64,000 nt of DNA, taken from NCBI GenBank assembly GCA_035295845.1, contig DATGIF010000012.1, forward strand, positions 74,019 through 138,018, given 5' to 3'. The notes under the pieces were generated by a model. It worked only from the letters and a program-made list of their open reading frames with translations. It made no database searches and was not told the DNA's origin. The translations under genes were made by a program, and so were the position numbers. This document shows, piece after piece, positions 44,535 through 52,807 of the stretch (positions are counted from its first letter, which is position 1; the number at the start of each line of letters is the position of its first letter). The stretch comes from Palsa-892 sp035295845. GTDB lineage: Bacteria > Pseudomonadota > Alphaproteobacteria > Rhizobiales > Xanthobacteraceae.

Positions 44535-46280
44535 ATGGCAGAAGCGGCAGTTGCAAAGAAGCCCGCCACGACAGCGGAAGCACAAGAAGAGCTGACGGAC
44601 GGCTTTCATCTCATCATCGATGCGCTCAAGCTCAACGGCTTGAACACCATCTACGGCGTGCCGGGCATTCCGATCACCGACTTCGGCCGCATGGCGCAGG
44701 CCGCGGGCATACGCGTGATCTCGTTCCGGCACGAGCAGAACGCCGGTAATGCCGCCGCCATCGCCGGCTTCTTGAGCAAGAAGCCCGGCATCTGCCTGAC
44801 GGTGTCGGCGCCCGGCTTCCTCAACGGTTTGACGGCGCTCGCCAACGCCACGACCAACTGCTTCCCGATGATCCTGCTCTCGGGCTCGTCCGAGCGCGAG
44901 ATTGTCGACCTGCAGCAGGGCGACTACGAGGAAATGGATCAGCTCGCGATCGCCAAGCCCCTCTGCAAGGCGGCCTTCCGCGTGCTGCACGCGGCCGACA
45001 TCGGCATTGCGGTGGCGCGCGCGATCCGCGCGGCGGTCTCGGGCCGTCCGGGCGGCGTTTATCTCGATTTGCCGGCGAAGCTGTTCGGGCAAGTGATGAA
45101 TGCGGAAGCCGGCAAGAAGTCGCTGGTGAAGGTCATCGACGCCGCTCCCGCCCAGATTCCGGCACCGGCCGCGGTCAAGCGCGCGCTCGACGTCTTGAAG
45201 AGCGCGAAGCGCCCCTTGATCATTCTCGGCAAGGGCGCCGCCTACGCGCAGGCCGATGACGCCATTCGCGCCTTCGTCGAGAAGACGGGCATTCCGTTCC
45301 TGCCGATGAGCATGGCCAAGGGCTTGCTGCCCGACACGCACCCGCAATGCGCGGGCGCCGCACGCTCGACCGTGCTGAAGGACTCCGACGTGGTGATGCT
45401 GATCGGCGCCCGCCTCAACTGGCTGTTGTCGCACGGCAAGGGCAAAAACTGGGGCGAGCCGTACTCGAAGAAGTTCATCCAGGTCGACATCGAGCCGAAG
45501 GAGATGGACAGCAACGTCGAGATCGTGGCCCCGGTGGTCGGCGATATCGGCTCCTCGGTCGCCGCCCTCCTTGAAGGCATCGACGGCAAGTGGCCGGCGG
45601 CGCCCGCGGACTGGGTCAACGCCGTCAAGACGAAGCGGGACGAGAACGTCGCCAAGATGGCGCCGCGGCTGATGAACAACGCCTCGCCCATGGACTTCTA
45701 CGGCGCGCTCGGCGCGCTTCGCGCCGTCATCAAGGAACGGCCGGACGCGATCCTCGTCAACGAAGGCGCCAATACCCTCGACCTCGCCCGCGGCGTCATC
45801 GACATGTACAAGCCGCGGAAGCGCCTCGACGTCGGCACCTGGGGGGTCATGGGCATCGGCATGGGCTACGCCGTCGCCGCCGCGATCGAGACCGGCAAGC
45901 CCGTGCTCGCCGTCGAAGGCGACAGCGCCTTCGGCTTCTCCGGCATGGAAGTGGAGACGATCTGCCGCTACGGCCTGCCGGTCTGCGTCGTGATCTTCAA
46001 CAACAACGGCATCTATCGCGGCACCGACGTCAATACCGGCGGCGGATCGGATCCGGCGACCACCGTCTTCGTCAAAGGCTCGCGCTACGACAAGATGATG
46101 GAAGCCTTCGGCGGCGCCGGCGTCAACGCGACGACGCCCGACGAACTGAAGCGCGCCGTCGACGCGGCGATGGATTCCGGCAAGCCGACGCTGATCAACG
46201 CGGTGATCGATCCCGCGTCCGGCAGCGAGAGCGGCCGCATCGGCAATCTCAATCCGCAAAGCGTGTTGCGCAAGAAATAG
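44535..46280 (+). CDS. oxc: Oxalyl-CoA decarboxylase
   Basis: Thiamine-diphosphate enzyme that decarboxylates oxalyl-CoA to formyl-CoA. The 581-residue protein has Glu67 in RHEQNAGNAAA, the cofactor-activating glutamate, and the TPP motif GDSAFGFSGMEVETICRYGLP followed by IFNNNGIYRG. FAD-like central domain residues match the acetolactate synthase fold. GAGGGAGGA precedes ATG 44535. An N-terminal extension of about 20 Ala-rich residues is present. frc follows after 27 bases, so the two steps of the oxalate cycle are made together. Confidence 0.95.
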   Translation: MAEAAVAKKPATTAEAQEELTDGFHLIIDALKLNGLNTIYGVPGIPITDFGRMAQAAGIRVISFRHEQNAGNAAAIAGFLSKKPGICLTVSAPGFLNGLTALANATTNCFPMILLSGSSEREIVDLQQGDYEEMDQLAIAKPLCKAAFRVLHAADIGIAVARAIRAAVSGRPGGVYLDLPAKLFGQVMNAEAGKKSLVKVIDAAPAQIPAPAAVKRALDVLKSAKRPLIILGKGAAYAQADDAIRAFVEKTGIPFLPMSMAKGLLPDTHPQCAGAARSTVLKDSDVVMLIGARLNWLLSHGKGKNWGEPYSKKFIQVDIEPKEMDSNVEIVAPVVGDIGSSVAALLEGIDGKWPAAPADWVNAVKTKRDENVAKMAPRLMNNASPMDFYGALGALRAVIKERPDAILVNEGANTLDLARGVIDMYKPRKRLDVGTWGVMGIGMGYAVAAAIETGKPVLAVEGDSAFGFSGMEVETICRYGLPVCVVIFNNNGIYRGTDVNTGGGSDPATTVFVKGSRYDKMMEAFGGAGVNATTPDELKRAVDAAMDSGKPTLINAVIDPASGSESGRIGNLNPQSVLRKK

Positions 46281-46307
46281 CGAACAGGGGACCTAGGGAG
46301 AACGACC

Positions 46308-47705
46308 ATGGCCAAGAACAAGAAAGCAAAGCCCACGTTGAAGAAAACCGCAGCCAAGAAGAACGGCAAGGCAAACGGCATGCACGCGCTGCCCAAACCC
46401 TCGACGAAGCCGTGGGGACAAGCGGGCAAGGCGCTGGAAGGCGTGCGCATTCTCGACTTCACGCATGTGCAGTCGGGCCCGACCTGCACCCAGCTCCTCG
46501 GCTATATGGGCGCCGACGTGATCAAGATCGAACGGCCCGGCGTCGGCGACATCACCCGCACGCAGCTCCGCGACGTGAAGGGCGAGGATTCGCTCTATTT
46601 CACGATGCTGAACGGCAACAAGCGCTCGATCACGATCGATTCCAAGCATGCCAAGGGCAAGGAAATCCTCGACCGGCTGATCAGGCACTGCGACGTTCTG
46701 GTCGAGAATTTCGCGCCGGGCGCGCTCGACCGCATGGGCCTCACCTGGGCGCATATCCACAAGCTCAATCCGCGCATGATCGTCGCCTCGGTGAAGGGCT
46801 TCGGCCCGGGACCGTATGAGGAATGCAAGGTCTACGAGAACATCGCGCAATGCGCGGGCGGAGCGGCTTCGACCACCGGCTTCCGCGAGGGACCGCCGCT
46901 CGTCACCGGCGCGCAGATCGGCGACTCGGGCACTGGCCTGCATCTCGCCTTCGGCATCGTGACGGCGCTCTACCAGCGCACGCGCACCGGCCGCGGCCAG
47001 CGGGTGCTCGCGGCGATGCAGGACGGCGTCTTGAATCTCGCGCGGGTGAAATTGCGCGACCAGCAGCGCCTCGCCCACGGCCCGCTCAGCGAATACAGCC
47101 AGTACGGCGAGGGCATTCCGTTCGGCAAGGCGGTGCCGCGGGCGGGCAACGATTCGGGCGGCGGCCAGCCGGGCTGGATCCTGAAATGCAAGGGCTGGGA
47201 GACCGACCCCGATTCCTACATCTACTTTATTACGCAGGCGCCGGTGTGGGAGGCGATCTGCGACCTCATCGGCAAGCCGGAATGGAAGACCGACCCCGAC
47301 TATGCAAAGCCGCCCGCGCGGCTGCCGCGGCTCAAGCACATCTTCGCGACCATCGAGGAATGGACCAAGACCAAGACCAAGTTCGAGGTCATGGAAATCT
47401 GCAATCAGCACGACATTCCGGTCGGGCCGATTCTGTCGATGAAGGAGATCGCGGAAGACATGTCGCTGCGCAAGACCGGCACCGTGGTCGAGGTCGACCA
47501 CCCGAAGCGCGGCAAGTATCTCACCGTCGGCAATCCGGTGAAGATGTCGGACTCGATCACCGAGGTGAAGCGTTCGCCGCTCCTGGGCGAGCACACCGAG
47601 GAAATCCTCGGAAAAGTTCTCGGCTATTCCGCGAAGGAAATCGCCGACATCAAGACTTCCGGCGCGATCACCGCCGAAGAAAAAAATCGCGCCGCGGCGG
47701 CCTGA
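46308..47705 (+). CDS. frc: Formyl-CoA:oxalate CoA-transferase
   Basis: Class III CoA-transferase of 465 residues that moves CoA from formyl-CoA to oxalate, releasing formate. The catalytic aspartate is Asp206 in GAQIGDSGTGLHLAFG; LEGVRILDFTHVQSGPTCTQLLGYMGADVIKIERP is the family opening. The first 35 residues form a Lys/Ala/Gly-rich leader not found in the Oxalobacter enzyme. A strong hairpin spans its stop codon (47683-47722). Acts with Oxc in a catalytic CoA loop. Confidence 0.95.
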   Translation: MAKNKKAKPTLKKTAAKKNGKANGMHALPKPSTKPWGQAGKALEGVRILDFTHVQSGPTCTQLLGYMGADVIKIERPGVGDITRTQLRDVKGEDSLYFTMLNGNKRSITIDSKHAKGKEILDRLIRHCDVLVENFAPGALDRMGLTWAHIHKLNPRMIVASVKGFGPGPYEECKVYENIAQCAGGAASTTGFREGPPLVTGAQIGDSGTGLHLAFGIVTALYQRTRTGRGQRVLAAMQDGVLNLARVKLRDQQRLAHGPLSEYSQYGEGIPFGKAVPRAGNDSGGGQPGWILKCKGWETDPDSYIYFITQAPVWEAICDLIGKPEWKTDPDYAKPPARLPRLKHIFATIEEWTKTKTKFEVMEICNQHDIPVGPILSMKEIAEDMSLRKTGTVVEVDHPKRGKYLTVGNPVKMSDSITEVKRSPLLGEHTEEILGKVLGYSAKEIADIKTSGAITAEEKNRAAAA

Positions 47706-47722
47706 CCGCCCGGCGCGATTTT
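47683..47722 (+). terminator. Terminator-like hairpin spanning the frc stop codon
   Basis: Outer stem of twelve pairs (AAAATCGCGCCG with its complement), one bulged C, inner stem GGCGG/CCGCC and a five-base loop CCTGA that holds the TGA stop codon. The 3' arm ends in TTTT. This has the form of a rho-independent terminator, placed between frc and the downstream formyl-THF genes. Confidence 0.7.
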
Positions 47723-47771
47723 CAATCCTGCGCGGCTCGCCGCGCCAAGAAAGAGGGCGTTGGGGGCCGTT

Positions 47772-48701
47772 ATGCGTATTGTGGTGCATGGCCAGCAGGC
47801 GTTCGGCAAAGCCGTGTTGGAGGCTTTGCTGAAGCGGGGCGAAAACGTCATTGCGGCGTACGTGGCGCCGGAAAAAGAGGGGGCGAAGGCCGATCCCCTG
47901 AAGGAAGCGGCCCTTGCCGCGAAGCTTCCCGTGTATCAGCCCGCTTCCTACCGCAAGCCGGAAGTGTGGGACGAGTTCAAGGCGCTGAAGCCCGACCTGC
48001 AGGTGATGGCCTTCGTCACGCTGTTCGTGCCGGAGGAATTCCTCAACATCCCGACCAAGGGCTCGATCCAGTATCACCCCTCGCTGCTCCCGGCCTATCG
48101 CGGCGCTTCCGCCATCAACTGGCCGATCATCAAGGGCGAGAAGGAAACGGGGCTCTCGATCTTCTGGCCGGACAACGGCCTCGATACCGGCGACGTGCTG
48201 TTGCAGAAAAAAACGCCGATCTCGGACACCGACACGCTCGGCACCGTCTATTTCGACCGGCTGTTTCCGCTCGGCGTCGAGGCGATGATGGAATCCGTCG
48301 ATCTCGTGAAGGCGGGCAAGGCGCCGCGCATCAAGCAGGATGAATCGAAGGCGACCTATGAAGGCCGCTGCGGCCCCGACAACGCGAAGATCGACTGGGG
48401 CAAGCCGTGGGAGCAGATCGACCGCCTGATCCGCGGCTGCAATCCGGCGCCCGGCGCCTGGACGACGCTCAACGGCGCGAAGGTAAAAGTTTTCGACATC
48501 AAGCCCCTCCCCGCCCGCGACCCGAAAGGCATCGGCGGCAAAACCGGCGAGGTGGTCGAGACCGCGAACGACGGCTTCACCGTCGCCGTCGCCGACGGCC
48601 GCATCAAGATTCTCCGCGTGCAGCCCGATGGCGGCGCCAAGCAAGCCGCTCCCGATTACATCGCCGCCGCCGGCATCAAAGCCGGCGCGCGCTTCGTCTG
48701 A
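47772..48701 (+). CDS. 10-formyl-THF hydrolase/formyltransferase-like protein
   Basis: A 309-residue protein with the formyltransferase fold of Fmt and, most closely, the N-terminal hydrolase domain of eukaryotic 10-formyl-THF dehydrogenase (ALDH1L1). YHPSLLPAYRGASAINWPI and FWPDNGLDTGDVLLQK are shared with that domain; His102 and Asp138 match its catalytic pair, and Gln100 stands where glycinamide transformylase has Asn. A C-terminal domain (about 205-309) follows, but no aldehyde dehydrogenase part. Placement between frc and fhs indicates formyl-group handling. ATG 47772 is used; TTG 47760 is possible. Confidence 0.82.
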   Translation: MRIVVHGQQAFGKAVLEALLKRGENVIAAYVAPEKEGAKADPLKEAALAAKLPVYQPASYRKPEVWDEFKALKPDLQVMAFVTLFVPEEFLNIPTKGSIQYHPSLLPAYRGASAINWPIIKGEKETGLSIFWPDNGLDTGDVLLQKKTPISDTDTLGTVYFDRLFPLGVEAMMESVDLVKAGKAPRIKQDESKATYEGRCGPDNAKIDWGKPWEQIDRLIRGCNPAPGAWTTLNGAKVKVFDIKPLPARDPKGIGGKTGEVVETANDGFTVAVADGRIKILRVQPDGGAKQAAPDYIAAAGIKAGARFV

Positions 48702-48732
48702 TCCTCCTTCTCAAAGCCAAGGCTCCCACACA

Positions 48733-50430
48733 ATGCCCGCCTCGCAACACCAGAATCCGAAATCCGACATTGAAATCGCGCAGGCCGCGAAGCCGCGGCG
48801 CATCGTCGACATCGCGCGGGAAAAACTCGGCATCGCCGAGGAAAATCTCGAACCCTACGGCCACTACAAGGCCAAGGTTTCGATGAATTACATCAAGTCG
48901 CTGGCGAGCAGGCCGAACGGCAAGCTGATCCTGGTTTCGGCGATCACGCCGACGCCGGCGGGCGAAGGCAAGACGACGACCACGGTCGGCCTCACCGACG
49001 CCCTCAACTTCATCGGCAAGAAGGCGATGCTGTGCCTGCGCGAGCCCTCGCTCGGCCCCTGCTTCGGCGTCAAAGGGGGCGCGGCCGGCGGCGGCTACGC
49101 GCAGGTGATCCCGATGGAGGACATCAATCTCCACTTCACCGGCGATTTTCACGCCATTGGCAGCGCGCATAATTTGCTCTCGGCGCTGATCGACAATCAC
49201 ATCTATTGGGGCAATTCGCTCGGCCTCGACGGGCGCCGCATCGCCTGGCGGCGCGCGATCGACATGAACGACCGTTCGCTGCGCGCGATCGTCTCCTCGC
49301 TCGGCGGCGTTGCCAACGGCTTCCCGCGCGAGGACGGCTTCGACATCACCGTCGCCTCGGAAGTGATGGCGATCTTTTGCCTCGCCCGCGACCTCGAGGA
49401 CCTGAAGGACCGCTTGTCGAAAGTCATCGTCGGCTATACCCGCGACCGCAAGCCCGTGCGCGCGGGCGAGTTGAAGGCGCAAGGCCCGATGACCGCGCTC
49501 CTGAAGGAGGCGCTGGCGCCCAACCTCGTGCAGACGCTGGAGGGCACGCCCGCCTTCATCCATGGCGGGCCGTTCGCCAACATCGCGCATGGCTGCAATT
49601 CGGTGCTGGCGACGACGACGGCGCTGAAGCTCACCGACTATGTGGTCACCGAAGCCGGTTTCGGCGCCGATCTCGGCGGCGAGAAATTCCTCGACATCAA
49701 ATGCCGCAAAACTGGGCTGTCGCCCGCCTGCGCGGTGCTGGTGGCCACCATCCGCGCGCTGAAGATGCACGGCGGCGTCAAGAAAGAAGACCTGAAGAAG
49801 GAGAACCTGAAGGCGCTGGAAGCCGGCATCGCCAATTTGCAGCGGCACGTCGAGAACGTGCAGAAATTCGGCATCGTGCCGCTGGTCTCGATCAACCGCT
49901 TCTCCGCCGACACCGACGCCGAGATCGCGCTGGTGCAGGAGGCCTGCAAGAAGCTCGGCGTCGAGGCGCTGATGGCCGACCACTGGGCCGAGGGCGGCAA
50001 GGGCGCCGCCGACGTCGCGCGCGCGGTGGTGAAGATCGCCGACAGCGGCAAGAGCAAGCTGAAATTGCTCTACCCCGACGAGATGCCGCTCGTCGACAAA
50101 ATCCGCACCATCGCCACGGAAATCTATCGCGCGAAGGACATCGACGTGCACAAGCCGGTGCGCGACCAGCTCGAGGCCTTCGAGAAGATGGGCTACGGCA
50201 AATTGCCGATCTGCATCGCCAAGACGCAATACAGCTTCACCACCAACGGCGACCTCAAGGGCGCGCCGAAGGACCACATCGTCAACGTGCGCGAGGTGCG
50301 GCTCTCGGCCGGCGCCGAGTTCATCGTGGCGATCTGCGGGGAGATCATGACGATGCCGGGCCTGCCGAAAGTGCCGGCGGCCGACGCGATCGACGTCGGG
50401 GCGGATGGACGGATTGTCGGGCTGTTCTGA
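48733..50430 (+). CDS. fhs: Formate-tetrahydrofolate ligase
   Basis: ATP-dependent enzyme that joins formate to tetrahydrofolate, giving 10-formyl-THF for C1 assimilation. The 565-residue protein has the P-loop TPTPAGEGKTTTT at residues 72-84, LREPSLGPCFGVKGGAAGGGYAQVIPMEDINLHFTGD, and the C-terminal GEIMTMPGLPKVPAADAIDV. The start ATG 48733 (MPASQHQ) leaves 31 bases after the formyltransferase-like gene. In this cluster it would recapture formate produced by Frc. It converges on a GNAT gene. Confidence 0.96.
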   Translation: MPASQHQNPKSDIEIAQAAKPRRIVDIAREKLGIAEENLEPYGHYKAKVSMNYIKSLASRPNGKLILVSAITPTPAGEGKTTTTVGLTDALNFIGKKAMLCLREPSLGPCFGVKGGAAGGGYAQVIPMEDINLHFTGDFHAIGSAHNLLSALIDNHIYWGNSLGLDGRRIAWRRAIDMNDRSLRAIVSSLGGVANGFPREDGFDITVASEVMAIFCLARDLEDLKDRLSKVIVGYTRDRKPVRAGELKAQGPMTALLKEALAPNLVQTLEGTPAFIHGGPFANIAHGCNSVLATTTALKLTDYVVTEAGFGADLGGEKFLDIKCRKTGLSPACAVLVATIRALKMHGGVKKEDLKKENLKALEAGIANLQRHVENVQKFGIVPLVSINRFSADTDAEIALVQEACKKLGVEALMADHWAEGGKGAADVARAVVKIADSGKSKLKLLYPDEMPLVDKIRTIATEIYRAKDIDVHKPVRDQLEAFEKMGYGKLPICIAKTQYSFTTNGDLKGAPKDHIVNVREVRLSAGAEFIVAICGEIMTMPGLPKVPAADAIDVGADGRIVGLF

Positions 50431-50496
50431 GGGATCGAGCCGTACCCGGCCCCGATTCAAATAGCGGTTCGCAGTCCGCGCAAGCGTTACCCGCGA

Positions 50497-51396
50497 TTAC
50501 ATGAAGCCTGGATTGCGCGGGATGTATTGCGTCCAATTTCCGAATTCCTGCGTCGACATCAGCACCATTGGAAACGTAATGCGCATGCCGTGCGCGACCG
50601 CGATGGCCATCGCGTCGCTGGTGCCGGGCAGGAAGGCCGATATTTGCGGTGAACCGCTTTCCAGCACGAGGTTCATTGCCGTCCTGAACGCGGCGCCGGC
50701 GGAATCGGGCCGCACGACCGCGAGCGGCCCGATATGCCCGTCGCTGCTGATGTAGGCGTAGCCGACGCAATCGCCGCCCGCGTAAAGCAGGAAGCCTCTC
50801 GTCGCGTTGTCGTTCATCAGAAATTTGTGGTGCTTCTCGCGCGAAATCCCCAGGGTTTCAGCATCGATCCGAACGAGGCTTTGCAGGTGAGAAGCCGCAT
50901 GCCGAAGGGGCTCGCAACGCAGTTCCGCCGTTTGCGCACGCCGCAGCAAGACCTCGCGCGCGGCTTTCAAAAAATAAATCGGCAGCCGCGGAATCAATCC
51001 GTGCCGGATGTAGAGCGCCTGCGAAACCGTATTGAAGGTGAAAGTGATCAGCGCCTTGTGGGCGACGTTCGCCTTCTCCGCGTGTTGCAATGTCCGCATC
51101 ATCAGCTCGTTGCCGATGCCGCGACCTTGATGCGCGGGGGAGACGAATAATTCCGCCAGGAACCACAGATCGCCGGAGACCCAGCTGAAGGCGAAGCCAA
51201 GGAGCTGACCCGCTTCTTCGGCCACCCACAGGCCATCCGGGTCATCGTTCAAGGAAAAGGCCTGAAATTGCGGCGGGCGTGAAGCCGCTATCGGCCCAAA
51301 GCCGTGACGCTCCGTCAGGTCGTTGATGCTCTGAACGACCAGCTTTTCGGCCGGCGCCAATTCTGGTTCGCGCGCGGGCCGGTACGTTACAGGCAT
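50497..51396 (-). CDS. GNAT-family N-acetyltransferase, two-domain
   Basis: A 299-residue protein with an N-terminal GNAT domain (about 5-155; LFVSPAHQGRGIGNELMMRTL is the acetyl-CoA loop, motif A) and a C-terminal degenerate GNAT-like half (about 165-299; GFLLYAGGDCVGYAYISSDGHIGPLAV). Substrate unknown. ATG 51396 (MPVTYRP) is preferred because GGAGG lies nine bases before it. It is divergent from the Lys-rich protein gene and convergent with fhs. Confidence 0.82.
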   Translation of the reverse strand: MPVTYRPAREPELAPAEKLVVQSINDLTERHGFGPIAASRPPQFQAFSLNDDPDGLWVAEEAGQLLGFAFSWVSGDLWFLAELFVSPAHQGRGIGNELMMRTLQHAEKANVAHKALITFTFNTVSQALYIRHGLIPRLPIYFLKAAREVLLRRAQTAELRCEPLRHAASHLQSLVRIDAETLGISREKHHKFLMNDNATRGFLLYAGGDCVGYAYISSDGHIGPLAVVRPDSAGAAFRTAMNLVLESGSPQISAFLPGTSDAMAIAVAHGMRITFPMVLMSTQEFGNWTQYIPRNPGFM

Positions 51397-51504
51397 GGGA
51401 ATAGCCTCCCTGGCGAAGCTACCCAATTGCACCCGCCCTGTCAGGGATGGCAGGATCGCGGGGTTGTTCTAGACTGCGCGACCAGCACTCGATTGGAGCC
51501 TGTC

Positions 51505-51918
51505 ATGGCGGCGAAAAAGAAAGCCAAGAGCAAGGCCAAGCCAAAGAGCAAGAAAGCCCCCGCCAAGAAGAAGGCGGCGAAGGCGAAGCGCCCGCGCGCA
51601 GCGGCGAAGAAAGCCCGGAAAACCGCGAAGCCGGCGCAGGCGAAGCCCGCCGAGCCCAAGCCGCCGGGAAAGCCGGTCGGCGTCGTCACCCACTATTTTG
51701 GCGAGCCGTCGGTCGCGATCATCAAGCTCAAGTCGGGCACGCTCCGCCTCGGCGACACGATCCACATCCGCGGGCACACCACCGATTTCGAGCAGAAGGT
51801 CGAGTCACTCCAGGTCGACCATGCGCCGGTGAGCGAAGTCGGCCCGAAGGACGATTTCGGCATGAAGGTGAGCGGACACGTGCGCGAGCACGACGTCGTC
51901 TACAAGGTGCAGAAGTAG
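51505..51918 (+). CDS. Small EF-Tu domain-2-like protein with histone H1-like tail
   Basis: A 137-residue protein in two parts. Residues 1-52 are almost entirely Lys, Ala and Pro (KKKAKSKAKPKSKKAPAKKK and on), like histone H1 tails. Residues about 55-137 form a single beta-barrel of the translation factor domain 2 type: VGVVTHYFGEPSVAIIKLKSGTLRLGDTIHIRG and TTDFEQKVESLQVDHAPVSEVGPKDDFGMKVSGHVREHDVVYKV, including the L-GD-I-RG pattern of EF-Tu. There is no GTPase part. A nucleic-acid or ribosome-binding role is plausible; function unknown. Confidence 0.75.
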   Translation: MAAKKKAKSKAKPKSKKAPAKKKAAKAKRPRAAAKKARKTAKPAQAKPAEPKPPGKPVGVVTHYFGEPSVAIIKLKSGTLRLGDTIHIRGHTTDFEQKVESLQVDHAPVSEVGPKDDFGMKVSGHVREHDVVYKVQK

Positions 51919-51949
51919 CGGCGCGCGGCTCTCGGCCGAAGCACCGCCT

Positions 51950-52747
51950 TTAGCCCGGCTCCATGCCCTTGGCTTTGATTACCGTCAGCGCCGCCGGCGA
52001 GCGAAGAAATTTGACCAGCGCCGTGCCCGCTTCCGGCTCCTTGCTGCTCGCAAGGACGCCGGCCGTGAACACCGAATAATTCTGCACTTCCGGCGGAAGT
52101 GGTCCGACGAGTTCAAGGCTCGGCTCCGGAACGATTTCGCTGATCTGAATCAAGCCGAGCTCGATGTCGCCGTTGGCCACCGCCGCGGCCAGCGCATGCG
52201 GAGCGTTCGAGGTCAGTTTCGTCTTCGGTTTCAGTTCGGCGGCAAGGCCCAGCCGCTCGATCATTCCCCCGACGTAAACCCCCGACAGGCCGCCGAGCGC
52301 GGGGTCCGTGTAACCGATCGAGCGGGCCGCCAGGAGCGCCTTCTTGAAGGCCTCGAGCGTGCCGATGTCGGGCTTGGGCGCGCCCGCGCGAACGGCCACG
52401 CCGACGCCGGTGCGGGAGATGTTGGCGGGCGTGCCGGGCGCGATCTTGCCCTGTTTGCCGAGATCATCGATCAGGGCCGGGGTGAGAATGGCGACGTCGG
52501 GCGTCTCGCCCGCTTCGATCCGTTTTTTCAACGTGGCGGAGGCGCCGTAATCGATCGCGAGCTTGTGCCCGGTCTCGCGTTCGAATTGCGGGGTAAGTTC
52601 GGTCAGGACTCCGTTCAATGCGGCTGAAGCCAGGATCTTGATCTCGGCGGCATCCGCGACAACGCCATAGCTCGCGACGCCCAGAAAAAAGGCGAATGCA
52701 ACGGCTGCCGAAAGGGGCGCGACCCTTGCAAACGATCCGTCGTTCAT
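51950..52747 (-). CDS. ModA-like periplasmic binding protein
   Basis: A 265-residue exported binding protein: signal peptide to about residue 34 (ending VVADAAE), then IKILASAALNGVLTELTPQFERETGHKLAIDYGASATLKKRI, the family opening of molybdate/extracellular solute-binding proteins, and ALAAAVANGDIELGLIQISEI. No ModB/ModC genes are nearby, and the ligand loop differs enough that molybdate cannot be claimed, although Moco genes are in the window. GGGGAGGA precedes the ATG. Follows selW on the same strand by 60 bases. Confidence 0.8.
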   Translation of the reverse strand: MNDGSFARVAPLSAAVAFAFFLGVASYGVVADAAEIKILASAALNGVLTELTPQFERETGHKLAIDYGASATLKKRIEAGETPDVAILTPALIDDLGKQGKIAPGTPANISRTGVGVAVRAGAPKPDIGTLEAFKKALLAARSIGYTDPALGGLSGVYVGGMIERLGLAAELKPKTKLTSNAPHALAAAVANGDIELGLIQISEIVPEPSLELVGPLPPEVQNYSVFTAGVLASSKEPEAGTALVKFLRSPAALTVIKAKGMEPG

Positions 52748-52807
52748 GGAGTCCTCCCCGGCACACTGTCGTTATCGTATCCGACATTCCCGGCTAGGGC
52801 AGCAGAA

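Noticed and set aside
48702..48732. Riboswitch before fhs
   Set aside because: Only 31 bases separate it from the preceding gene, too little for a ZTP or other folate-linked riboswitch.
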